The notes beneath the pieces are model-generated. The model was not told the origin of the DNA and searched no databases. It saw nothing but the letters and a program-made list of their open reading frames with translations. The translations under genes and the position numbers were made by a program. This document shows positions 1-7,193 of a DNA stretch of 20,700 bases, one piece after another (the stretch's first letter is position 1; each line of letters opens with the position of its first letter). The stretch is from the NCBI GenBank assembly GCA_016292785.1, contig JAEDFL010000032.1, positions 1 through 20,700 of the forward strand, given 5' to 3'. Source of the stretch: Clostridiaceae bacterium. GTDB lineage: Bacteria; Bacillota; Clostridia; Oscillospirales; Acutalibacteraceae.

Positions 1-2
1 AA

Positions 3-1217
3 GCGTGCCAATACACAGGCACAAAATCCTATTATAAGGTTCTTGAAAACGGCGATTACGAAAAGGATGAAAAAGATAAGATAAAAGTATATTATGACGG
101 AACCGGATACGGATTCTTCCCGTGGCCGAAGGCAAACGGATGGTCATTCAACTATTATCCGGCATCAGGAGCATATACATACGTTCATCTTGTAGACAGA
201 TGGGGCAATGTTGTAGATAAGGTCATTGAAGTCGGCTTGCAGGATCCTAAGGACATTAAAGTAAATACATCTGCAATGAACTACACAGTTCTTGAAGACG
301 GCGGAAGCGGAATTGATACGCTGAGCTTGAACTCAAGCGGATTTGAAATTCTTACAGATGAAAATTCAACGCTTGAAAACAACGTATTCAGGACATCGGG
401 CAACACCGTCAGAATCAGCACAGGTGAGGCTAACAAGGCTTACACCCTGACGATGACGGATAAGGCAACGAACTCATCAACCGCAACAGTCAAGAGCGAT
501 GAGAACGGAATCATCACCCTTAGCGTTGAGGATTCAGCGTACGAGAGCGGAGTTTACACCTTCATGCTCAACTCGATAGAGGTCAACCTCTATGACGGAG
601 CTGACACAGATAAGCACGTTCTCAGCGTATCAGGTGACGAGGTTGACGAGGGCGAAGCGGCTCAGATCACCGTCACGACAAAGGGCGATGTATCAAAGCT
701 CAGATTCACCGACGAAAGCGGCAACACTTCGACAGTTTCAAGCTTCGTACAGAATGACGACGGAACAAGAACATGGACGTTCGCAAAGGCAAGACCTGCC
801 GGCGAATATACCTACAGGATCACCGTCAAGGTCGGTTACGAATGGCTTGACGAGGGCGATACCGCAGCTCTGATCTTCAACGAGAGAATACTCGACAGCG
901 GCAAGGTAAGAAGCGCCGAGTATGACGAAGAAACGGGACTTTACAAGGTAACGTTTGAGGGCAGAGCGACAAAGGTACAGTTTGTATCCGAGGACGGAAT
1001 GACGAGGACATACACAAGATATGCCGAAGCGGTCAAGAGCATAAAGACCTATGACGCTGACGGAAACGAAGTCAACGACACGGCAAGAACTCTCGACCAC
1101 GAGGTATGGTATGTCGAAGCCAAGCTCTATTCGGGACAGAACTACACCGTAGTCGGCAAGTTTGAAGCAGGCTGGAACAGAGCCGAGGACTCAACCTCAA
1201 CCGTAACAGCTAAATAA
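3..1217 (+). CDS. C-terminal part of a large secreted beta-strand repeat protein (5' truncated)
   Basis: The reading frame is open from the first complete codon at 3 to TAA at 1215-1217, giving 404 residues, so the gene starts upstream of the window. The sequence is rich in Thr, Ser, Gly, Asp and Tyr with alternating beta-strand patterns and almost no Cys, typical of extracellular Ig-like or adhesin modules. A strand such as YTYVHLVDRWGNVVDK near the start resembles the last strands of an Ig-like fold. The last ~200 residues hold two related copies of a domain: KLRFTDESGNTSTVS with GEYTYRITVKVGYEW, then KVQFVSEDGMTRTYT with QNYTVVGKFEAGW. The protein stops right after the second copy. There is no LPXTG motif, terminal transmembrane helix, dockerin or SLH domain, so any anchor must lie in the missing N-terminal part, or the protein is released. 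Function and ligand are not recognised. A strong hairpin follows 17 bases after the stop. Confidence 0.8.
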   Translation, partial: ACQYTGTKSYYKVLENGDYEKDEKDKIKVYYDGTGYGFFPWPKANGWSFNYYPASGAYTYVHLVDRWGNVVDKVIEVGLQDPKDIKVNTSAMNYTVLEDGGSGIDTLSLNSSGFEILTDENSTLENNVFRTSGNTVRISTGEANKAYTLTMTDKATNSSTATVKSDENGIITLSVEDSAYESGVYTFMLNSIEVNLYDGADTDKHVLSVSGDEVDEGEAAQITVTTKGDVSKLRFTDESGNTSTVSSFVQNDDGTRTWTFAKARPAGEYTYRITVKVGYEWLDEGDTAALIFNERILDSGKVRSAEYDEETGLYKVTFEGRATKVQFVSEDGMTRTYTRYAEAVKSIKTYDADGNEVNDTARTLDHEVWYVEAKLYSGQNYTVVGKFEAGWNRAEDSTSTVTAK

Positions 1218-1233
1218 CCGAATAACAGCAAAA

Positions 1234-1266
1234 CACGGGGCTGTCGCAATAAGCGACAGTCCCGTG
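1234..1266. terminator. Hairpin downstream of the secreted repeat protein, probable terminator
   Basis: The arms 1234-1247 and 1253-1266 form a 14-bp stem (13 Watson-Crick pairs plus one G-T) around a 5-base loop. On the + strand it is followed by AAACTGTATT, which is not a true T-run. On the - strand it is followed by TTTTGCTGTT. It sits between converging genes, so a terminator or transcription barrier is the best reading. Its efficiency in the + direction is uncertain. Confidence 0.6.
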
Positions 1267-1279
1267 AAACTGTATTAAA

Positions 1280-1311
1280 AATCCCAAACGTCAGACACGG
1301 CGTTTGGGATT
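1280..1311 (-). terminator. Rho-independent terminator of the glycosyltransferase operon
   Basis: The 11-bp arms 1280-1290 and 1301-1311 enclose a 10-base loop. Read on the - strand, the stem is followed by TTTTTAATACAG, a T-run that fits intrinsic termination of the three-gene minus-strand unit, whose last stop is 18 bases upstream. On the + strand the sequence after the stem is also fairly T-rich (GATTTGATTT), so it may act in both directions. Confidence 0.7.
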
Positions 1312-1328
1312 GCTGATTCTGATTTGAT

Positions 1329-2282
1329 TTATTTCAGATATTTCTCAATAAAAAATCTCGGACGGCCTTTGGTTTCAAGATAAATTTTTCCGATGTATTC
1401 GCCGACAACTCCGGTCGCAATAAGCTGAAGCGAGCCGAAAAACCAGATTGAAAGAACCGTGGATGTCCAGCCGGGGACGGTGTTGTGAACAAAATAACTG
1501 ATAAGGGCGTAGATTGCAAATAATACGCTGAGTATCAGGGTTATTCCGCCGAGAGCGGTGATAAAGCGAATCGGTCTGATCGAAAACGAAGTAATACCGT
1601 CAAAGGCGAAGGTAAGCATTTTTTTCAGCGGATATTTGGATTCTCCGGCAAGACGGGGCGCACGGTCGTAGGTAACTGTGGAGGATTTGAAGCCGACAAG
1701 CGGAACCATTCCCCTGAGAAAGAGATTGACCTCCTTGAAGTCAAGCAGAGCCTTGACCGCTCTGGAGCTCATAAGCCTGAAATCGGCATGATTGTAGACC
1801 GTTTCAACACCCATAATAGTCATAAATTTATAAAATCCCTGTGCCGTGGTACGCTTGAAAAATGTGTCGGTTTCACGGGAGGCACGAACGCCGTAAACAA
1901 TCTCGGTGCCGCTGTTGAAATCATCGACCATTTTGTCGATTGCGTTTACATCGTCCTGAGCGTCGGCGTCGATCGTGACAATCATATCGCAGTCTTCTGC
2001 AACGGTTGACATTCCGCCGAGAAGCGCATTCTGATGTCCCCGGTTGCGTGAGAGCTTAACTCCGATGAATTTTGGATCAAGCTCGTGCAGACTTTCGATA
2101 ATGTTCCATGTTTCGTCCTTTGAACCGTCATCGACAAAGGCAACACGGCTGTTTTCGCTGATTTTGCCCTCGGTTATCAGGCTGTTGAGCTTGTCGAGAA
2201 AAATTTTTGATGTCAGCGGAAGAACTTCTGCTTCGTTGTAACACGGAGCGAGAATATACAGAGTTTTCGGTTCCACGTTCAA
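1329..2282 (-). CDS. GtrB/DPM1-like polyprenyl-phosphate glycosyltransferase (GT2)
   Basis: This 317-residue family 2 glycosyltransferase belongs to the group that loads a sugar from a nucleotide donor onto polyprenyl phosphate at the inner face of the membrane (GtrB, YkcC, DPM1-like). Visible marks are PCYNE (13-17), DDGS (51-54), RNRGHQNAL (79-87), the metal-binding DADAQDD (105-111), NHADFRLMSSRAV (164-176) and the membrane-proximal RAPRLAGESKYPLKKM (207-222). Two C-terminal transmembrane helices follow (~239-265 and ~272-295), as in GtrB proteins. The start is TTG at 2282-2280, with AAAGGGG just upstream; TTGA overlaps the upstream gene's TGA stop, so translation is probably coupled. The two genes before it encode GT-C-type transferases that could use its lipid-linked product. 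The sugar cannot be told from the sequence. A GtrA-type flippase gene is not present nearby. Confidence 0.9.
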   Translation of the reverse strand: MNVEPKTLYILAPCYNEAEVLPLTSKIFLDKLNSLITEGKISENSRVAFVDDGSKDETWNIIESLHELDPKFIGVKLSRNRGHQNALLGGMSTVAEDCDMIVTIDADAQDDVNAIDKMVDDFNSGTEIVYGVRASRETDTFFKRTTAQGFYKFMTIMGVETVYNHADFRLMSSRAVKALLDFKEVNLFLRGMVPLVGFKSSTVTYDRAPRLAGESKYPLKKMLTFAFDGITSFSIRPIRFITALGGITLILSVLFAIYALISYFVHNTVPGWTSTVLSIWFFGSLQLIATGVVGEYIGKIYLETKGRPRFFIEKYLK

Positions 2283-3859
2283 TTCCCCTTTAATTCAAAA
2301 AGATAAAATGTTCTTGTATAATCACTCTTGAAAATGTTTTGGTTGCTGAAAGAAAAGTCCTTGCAAATTACAATGTTATAGTCCGTTTTTAAGGAGGGAT
2401 TCTTTTCGTAAATATCTTCAACGGTTTCTTCCGGCTTTATGACGGTTACAACAAAGTCGGCAAGATGTTCGTTTATATAACGGTTTTGTTCGTCAACATT
2501 TTCGCTGTATTTTTCGTATAAAAGATTTTGTTTTTCAAAATGACGGAATACAGGGAGCTGATCTGCGGCGAGGTATATGCCGGTATCAAGACAGCCGTAA
2601 TTAAGAATAATTCCGTCGGAATTGTGAGATTTGATGTATCGGACGGCTTCTGACTGAATTGTGCTTTCACCTTTACGGGGGAGGTCGGTTGAACAAACAT
2701 TAAGATAATTTCCGCAGATGACCGACGCAACAATTAAAACAGCACAAACAACTGCGGACACGATCTTTTCTGCCTTGCCTTTTATCAGCTTGCCTGCAAC
2801 AAAGAATACTGAAATAAAAGAGAAAACCGTGAAAGCCGAAAGAGGCAGGAGATAGTAGCTGTAGCTTCTTATTCCGAAATATATGATGTAAATTCCGAGA
2901 CAGCATACAAAGGGAACGGACAGCCTTGAAAACAATTTTTTCTCGGTAAAAATATTTGTGAAAAGGAAAGCGGTCATTCCCAATACGCTGAAAACAAGAA
3001 CAGCAGGGGAGGTCACGAGATTTGTACCGATGATATAGATCGGCTTCCATAAGCGTGCAAAAAAGCTGAGCTTTTCCGTCATCGGATAAGCCGTTGCGTT
3101 GAGAATAAAATAAGTGTAAATGAAATCACGCAGACCGCCCTTGACGGCAAAATATACTATCCACGGAGCTATTGCCGCCACCATACCGCCGAGAAAGACG
3201 AGAGCGTTAATGACGGCTTTTTTGAAATCTTTCTTTGCAAAAAGAGTGTAGAGCGAAATGTATGCCGCCCAGGCAAACCAGAAGCCTATAACGGTAAATT
3301 TTATCATCGCAACACAGCCTGCAAAAAAACCGACAAGGAAAAATACGGAACGCTTGGGCAGATCTTGCTCTGTGTTTTTAAAGTAGCGGCAGAAATAATA
3401 TATGCTTATCATCAGAAACGGCAGACAAAATTCCTCTGCGCTGTCGCCGTAGTAGTAGCAGGCGGAATTGACCGTAACAAAGCAGGTCAGGACAGCGGAA
3501 GCGACAGACCAACCCGTGCCGACATAGAGCGAGGCGATCTTATAAGCCGCAAAAGAGGTCACGCAAAGGGAAAGGGACTGCATAACGTAAACGCCGGTAA
3601 ACGAAGTGTCGGAGATGAAACAGGCAAGAGCATGAATGAGATAGAGCAGGGGACCTTTCTGTTCAAAGATATCCTTGTAGACCGTCAAGCCGTTTGCCAT
3701 TGCTTTGCCGACAGTCAGAAAAGCGTTTGCATCATTCCACGGGTTCGTTGCGTAACGGGGGCTTGAAGCCGTGCAAATGTAGAGCAAACCGAAAGAATAG
3801 AGCAAAAACAGTAAAAAAACAATGATATTGTTCTTTGAAAGTTTTATTTGCTTTTTCAT
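2279..3859 (-). CDS. GT-C-type multi-pass membrane glycosyltransferase, paralog A
   Basis: This is a 526-residue, very hydrophobic protein with roughly ten or more membrane segments. TM1 spans ~12-28, and an extracytoplasmic loop with an Asp in NPWNDANAF (D43) follows. Then comes YKDIFEQKGPLLYLIHAL, the G...Y.D.F..KGPL pattern typical of PMT/ArnT-like GT-C enzymes, which transfer sugars from polyprenyl-phosphate donors outside the membrane. The last ~120 residues are hydrophilic and probably extracytoplasmic (DEQNRYINEHLADFVV, FYLFELKGN). Residues 27-259 are identical to the neighbouring paralog at DNA level, while residues 1-26 and 260-526 have diverged. The ATG at 3859 has AAGGAG about 12 bases upstream, a rather long spacing, and lies 28 bases after the previous stop. 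It feeds directly into the GtrB-like gene. The family call is good; donor, acceptor and polymer are unknown. Confidence 0.8.
   Translation of the reverse strand: MKKQIKLSKNNIIVFLLFLLYSFGLLYICTASSPRYATNPWNDANAFLTVGKAMANGLTVYKDIFEQKGPLLYLIHALACFISDTSFTGVYVMQSLSLCVTSFAAYKIASLYVGTGWSVASAVLTCFVTVNSACYYYGDSAEEFCLPFLMISIYYFCRYFKNTEQDLPKRSVFFLVGFFAGCVAMIKFTVIGFWFAWAAYISLYTLFAKKDFKKAVINALVFLGGMVAAIAPWIVYFAVKGGLRDFIYTYFILNATAYPMTEKLSFFARLWKPIYIIGTNLVTSPAVLVFSVLGMTAFLFTNIFTEKKLFSRLSVPFVCCLGIYIIYFGIRSYSYYLLPLSAFTVFSFISVFFVAGKLIKGKAEKIVSAVVCAVLIVASVICGNYLNVCSTDLPRKGESTIQSEAVRYIKSHNSDGIILNYGCLDTGIYLAADQLPVFRHFEKQNLLYEKYSENVDEQNRYINEHLADFVVTVIKPEETVEDIYEKNPSLKTDYNIVICKDFSFSNQNIFKSDYTRTFYLFELKGN
3082..3781 (-). 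repeat. 700-bp perfect direct repeat, copy within paralog A
   Basis: This block matches 4697-5396 base for base at a constant offset of 1615, by line-by-line comparison. Bases just outside differ (3081 a against 4696 c; 3782 g against 5397 t), and similarity falls sharply on both sides. It covers codons 27-259 of the membrane glycosyltransferase, plus one base of codon 260. Confidence 0.95.
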
Positions 3860-3887
3860 TGCTCAAGCATACTCCTTAATCTGAAAG

Positions 3888-5474
3888 TCATTTCTTATAC
3901 TCTGTTTTAAGCTCAAAAAGATAAAAGGTTTTTTCGTATTTTAAATCAACTTGTCTTGACGGCTGAATGGTATATTTTTCACATATCACAAGATTATAAT
4001 CCGTCTGAAGTGTTGAATTTTCATTATATATGTCATCAATGTCCTCGTTCGGATGGGTTGACACGGCAACAAAATCGGCAAGATGCTCGTTGATATATCT
4101 GTTTTGCTCATCTGAATTTTCCGGGAAGCACTCGTATTCAAAATTCTGATGTTCAAAATGCTTGAACTTAGGGATCTGATTTGACGATAAATATACGCCG
4201 TTGTCAAGACTTCTGTAATTCAGTATTTTGCCGTTAGGATCGTGACTTTCGATGTATTCTGCAGCTTGCATCTGAACAGTTTTGGTTCCCTTGCGTGCAA
4301 CGTATTTTGAAGAAACATTTATCGAATCGGAAACAAAAAGAACCGATACTGCACAGACGCAGCAAATGATCAGAGAAACAAGTTGTTCTTTTTTCTTGAA
4401 CAGGTTCTGAAGCAAATAAGCAACAAAAATGAAACTGAATACGGTAAAGGCCGTCATAGGGGTGAAATAATAGCTGTATGTTCTCAGACCGAAATAGATA
4501 AGATACATTCCGGTTAAACACATTACCGGAAGCGATATCCTTGAGAAAAACTTTTTTTCGGCAAAAATATTTGTAACAAGGAATAAAATCATTCCGGTAA
4601 TACCGAGACATAAAATTATCGGAGAAAAGCTGAAAGTTTCCAAAAGACAGACTAAAGGTTCAATCAATCTTGTTACAAAACTCATTCCGGTCGCACTCGG
4701 ATAAGCCGTTGCGTTGAGAATAAAATAAGTGTAAATGAAATCACGCAGACCGCCCTTGACGGCAAAATATACTATCCACGGAGCTATTGCCGCCACCATA
4801 CCGCCGAGAAAGACGAGAGCGTTAATGACGGCTTTTTTGAAATCTTTCTTTGCAAAAAGAGTGTAGAGCGAAATGTATGCCGCCCAGGCAAACCAGAAGC
4901 CTATAACGGTAAATTTTATCATCGCAACACAGCCTGCAAAAAAACCGACAAGGAAAAATACGGAACGCTTGGGCAGATCTTGCTCTGTGTTTTTAAAGTA
5001 GCGGCAGAAATAATATATGCTTATCATCAGAAACGGCAGACAAAATTCCTCTGCGCTGTCGCCGTAGTAGTAGCAGGCGGAATTGACCGTAACAAAGCAG
5101 GTCAGGACAGCGGAAGCGACAGACCAACCCGTGCCGACATAGAGCGAGGCGATCTTATAAGCCGCAAAAGAGGTCACGCAAAGGGAAAGGGACTGCATAA
5201 CGTAAACGCCGGTAAACGAAGTGTCGGAGATGAAACAGGCAAGAGCATGAATGAGATAGAGCAGGGGACCTTTCTGTTCAAAGATATCCTTGTAGACCGT
5301 CAAGCCGTTTGCCATTGCTTTGCCGACAGTCAGAAAAGCGTTTGCATCATTCCACGGGTTCGTTGCGTAACGGGGGCTTGAAGCCGTGCAAATGTATAGA
5401 ATCACAAAAGCAAATACCGCAAAGAAAAGAAAAACAGGAATGTTCTTTTTTTCTTTGAACATAAATTTGCTCAT
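3888..5474 (-). CDS. GT-C-type multi-pass membrane glycosyltransferase, paralog B
   Basis: This 528-residue homolog of the downstream gene has the same architecture: TM1 at ~11-28, the D43-containing first loop, YKDIFEQKGPLLYLIHAL, a multi-helix membrane core and a C-terminal soluble segment. Residues 27-259 are identical to paralog A. The remainder is colinear but only moderately similar by eye, with conserved islands such as DEQNRYINEHLADFV, SRGTYSYY-like SYSYY/TYSYY and FYLFELK. It is the first gene of the minus-strand unit. The ATG at 5474 has a good GAAAGGTGA Shine-Dalgarno 7 bases upstream and a strong promoter 36 or more bases further up. The likely role is transfer of a sugar from a polyprenyl-phosphate carrier to a cell-envelope acceptor. 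The divergent C-terminal half suggests that the two paralogs differ in acceptor or linkage, which is an inference. Confidence 0.8.
   Translation of the reverse strand: MSKFMFKEKKNIPVFLFFAVFAFVILYICTASSPRYATNPWNDANAFLTVGKAMANGLTVYKDIFEQKGPLLYLIHALACFISDTSFTGVYVMQSLSLCVTSFAAYKIASLYVGTGWSVASAVLTCFVTVNSACYYYGDSAEEFCLPFLMISIYYFCRYFKNTEQDLPKRSVFFLVGFFAGCVAMIKFTVIGFWFAWAAYISLYTLFAKKDFKKAVINALVFLGGMVAAIAPWIVYFAVKGGLRDFIYTYFILNATAYPSATGMSFVTRLIEPLVCLLETFSFSPIILCLGITGMILFLVTNIFAEKKFFSRISLPVMCLTGMYLIYFGLRTYSYYFTPMTAFTVFSFIFVAYLLQNLFKKKEQLVSLIICCVCAVSVLFVSDSINVSSKYVARKGTKTVQMQAAEYIESHDPNGKILNYRSLDNGVYLSSNQIPKFKHFEHQNFEYECFPENSDEQNRYINEHLADFVAVSTHPNEDIDDIYNENSTLQTDYNLVICEKYTIQPSRQVDLKYEKTFYLFELKTEYKK
4697..5396 (-). 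repeat. 700-bp perfect direct repeat, copy within paralog B
   Basis: This is the partner of 3082-3781, identical in every line compared, including all synonymous positions. Flanking coding sequence upstream (codons 1-26) and downstream (codon 260 on) is homologous but diverged. Exact ends inside a reading frame, with the frame kept, fit gene conversion or recombination between tandem paralogs better than a fresh duplication. Confidence 0.95.
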
Positions 5475-5509
5475 CGCAATTTCACCTTTCTTATATGAAA
5501 ATATAATTA

Positions 5510-5539
5510 ATTATATCATTACTGTTATATTAAAGTCAA
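5510..5539 (-). promoter_or_regulatory. Sigma-A-type promoter for the glycosyltransferase operon
   Basis: On the - strand, TTGACT (5539-5534) lies 18 bases from TATAAT (5515-5510), and TGA directly before the -10 makes it an extended -10 element. It is 36 bases upstream of the ATG at 5474 and correctly oriented. This is a near-consensus vegetative promoter. Confidence 0.8.
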
Positions 5540-5540
5540 T

Positions 5541-5571
5541 AAAAATTAAAAACTATTAGTTTGCAATTTTT
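5541..5571. promoter_or_regulatory. 31-bp imperfect palindrome between divergent promoters, candidate operator
   Basis: The arms 5541-5555 and 5557-5571 match at 13 of 15 positions around a single central base at 5556. The two mismatches are adjacent (AA against GC). The inner core is AAACTA-T-TAGTTT and the outer arms are AAAAATT/AATTTTT. It begins directly upstream of the minus-strand -35 box. Neither predicted transcript would contain it, so a protein-binding site is likelier than an RNA structure. The AT-rich setting makes chance symmetry possible. Confidence 0.4.
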
Positions 5572-5647
5572 GTAGAAAAAGTGAAGATATTAAAGCACAT
5601 AAAGTACCAAAGTGAATTTTGGATAAGTAAATATTATGTTAAAACAC

Positions 5648-5676
5648 TTGAAATAACAAACCTTTTATATTATAAT
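5648..5676 (+). promoter_or_regulatory. Sigma-A-type promoter for the miaB operon
   Basis: TTGAAA (5648-5653), a 17-base spacer and a perfect TATAAT (5671-5676) lie 36 bases upstream of the chosen miaB start. The spacing is ideal and the region is AT-rich. It probably drives miaB and at least ymcA and mutSL. No comparably good promoter was seen further down the + strand series. Confidence 0.8.
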
Positions 5677-5712
5677 TAAAAAGTTAATAAGTTAAAAAGA
5701 GAGGTGTGCCCT

Positions 5713-7149
5713 TTGAGTGAAGGCACAACAAAAAAGATAATAAAAGTGTCCGATGAGGAGATGGCAAAACAGCAGGAGTTTTCCGACCGTGTGAGGACGA
5801 TTTTAACCTCCAAATTCGAACCGTCAATGCCGCTCGCTTTTGTCCATACCTACGGCTGTCAGGGCAATGTTGCCGACGGAGAACGCATCAAGGGAATCCT
5901 TGCGGCTCTCGGCTACGGCTTTACGGACGATGTCGAACAGGCAGACCTTATCCTTTACAATACCTGCGCCGTCCGTGAACACGCAGAGGATCGTATCTAC
6001 GGCAATGTCGGTGCGATCAAGAGACTGAAAAAGTCCAACCCGAATTTGATAATTGCCCTCTGCGGCTGTATGATGCAGCAGGAAAGAGTAGTTGAAAAGA
6101 TCAGAAAAAGCTATCCCTTTGTCGATCTTGTTTTCGGAACTCATGTTATTCACAGAATACCCGAGTTGATTTACCGTGTGCTTTCAACGGGAAAAAGGGT
6201 TTACGAATGTCCCGATTCAGCAGGTGTTATCGCCGAAAATCTTCCGATAAGGCGTGACGGAAACATCAAAGGCTGGCTGCCGATAATGTACGGCTGCAAC
6301 AATTTTTGCAGTTACTGCATTGTTCCCTATGTCAGAGGACGTGAGAGAAGCCGTGAGCCTGAGGACGTAATCAAAGAGGCAAGGGAGCTTATAGCTTCGG
6401 GCTGTAAGGATATCACTTTGCTCGGGCAGAATGTAAATTCCTACGGAAAAAACCTTGACAGGGATATAAACTTTGCAAAGCTTTTGAAAGAGATCAACGA
6501 TATACCCGGCGAATTTACGATCAGATTTATGACTTCACACCCCAAGGACTGCACAAAGGAGCTGCTTGATACCATGGCTTCCTGTGACAAGGTCGCAAAG
6601 CACCTGCACCTGCCGTTCCAGAGCGGAAACAACAGGGTGCTTAAAGAGATGAACCGAGGCTACACGAGGGAGAAGTATCTTGAGCTTGCAAGCTATGCAA
6701 GGCAGGTAATGCCCGACCTTTCGATGACGAGCGATGTTATTGTCGGATTTCCGGGAGAGACCTATGAGGAGTTCAGGGATACGGTTTCTCTGATCGAGGA
6801 GGTCAGGTTTACCTCTCTGTTTACATTTATTTTCTCACCCCGACCGGGTACGAAAGCGGCGGAGATGCCCGATCCCGTTTCCCGTGAGGAAAAGGGCAGA
6901 TGGTTCAAGGAACTGACGGACGCTCAGGAGAGAATCGCTTCACAGCGCACGGCGGCGATGAAGGACAAGGTGTATACCGTTCTTTGCGAGGGATATGCAA
7001 GAGACGGAATACTCAACGGCAGAACTCAGGGCAACGTGATGATAGAGTTTCCCGAAGCTGAGGGAAAGGACGTCATCGGAAAGTTCTGCAAGGTTAAGGT
7101 TACAGATCCTCTGACATGGATAGTCAGAGGTGAATTGGAGGAAGGCTGA
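5713..7149 (+). CDS. miaB: MiaB, tRNA-2-methylthio-N6-dimethylallyladenosine synthase
   Basis: This radical-SAM methylthiotransferase converts i6A to ms2i6A at position 37 of tRNAs. The three domains are in order. The N-terminal UPF0004 domain carries three cluster cysteines: C49 in TYGCQGN, C85 in YNTCAVREHAEDR and C119 in CGCMMQ. The radical SAM core has GCNNFCSYCIVPYVRGRERS (C195, C199, C202). A C-terminal TRAM domain covers about the last 65 residues. The length of 478 residues is slightly above the usual ~440 because of a short N-terminal extension. I chose TTG at 5713, which sits 6 bases after GAGGTG (5701-5706). The in-frame GTG at 5704 would lie inside that Shine-Dalgarno. MiaA, which makes its substrate, is encoded four genes downstream. 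YREH-type MiaB signatures make MtaB or RimO unlikely. Confidence 0.95.
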   Translation: MSEGTTKKIIKVSDEEMAKQQEFSDRVRTILTSKFEPSMPLAFVHTYGCQGNVADGERIKGILAALGYGFTDDVEQADLILYNTCAVREHAEDRIYGNVGAIKRLKKSNPNLIIALCGCMMQQERVVEKIRKSYPFVDLVFGTHVIHRIPELIYRVLSTGKRVYECPDSAGVIAENLPIRRDGNIKGWLPIMYGCNNFCSYCIVPYVRGRERSREPEDVIKEARELIASGCKDITLLGQNVNSYGKNLDRDINFAKLLKEINDIPGEFTIRFMTSHPKDCTKELLDTMASCDKVAKHLHLPFQSGNNRVLKEMNRGYTREKYLELASYARQVMPDLSMTSDVIVGFPGETYEEFRDTVSLIEEVRFTSLFTFIFSPRPGTKAAEMPDPVSREEKGRWFKELTDAQERIASQRTAAMKDKVYTVLCEGYARDGILNGRTQGNVMIEFPEAEGKDVIGKFCKVKVTDPLTWIVRGELEEG

Positions 7150-7193
7150 AAAGGCTTTTCTTTGAAAAATAAATTACATTAAGGAGTAACACA

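Noticed and set aside
3365..5381. Two identical 133-residue + strand frames at 3365-3766 and 4980-5381
   Set aside because: They are antisense shadows of the 700-bp identical block in the two glycosyltransferase genes. Being identical only reflects the DNA repeat. No Shine-Dalgarno or promoter supports them.
5704..5712. GTG start for miaB
   Set aside because: This GTG overlaps the GAGGTG Shine-Dalgarno itself. TTG at 5713 has correct spacing.
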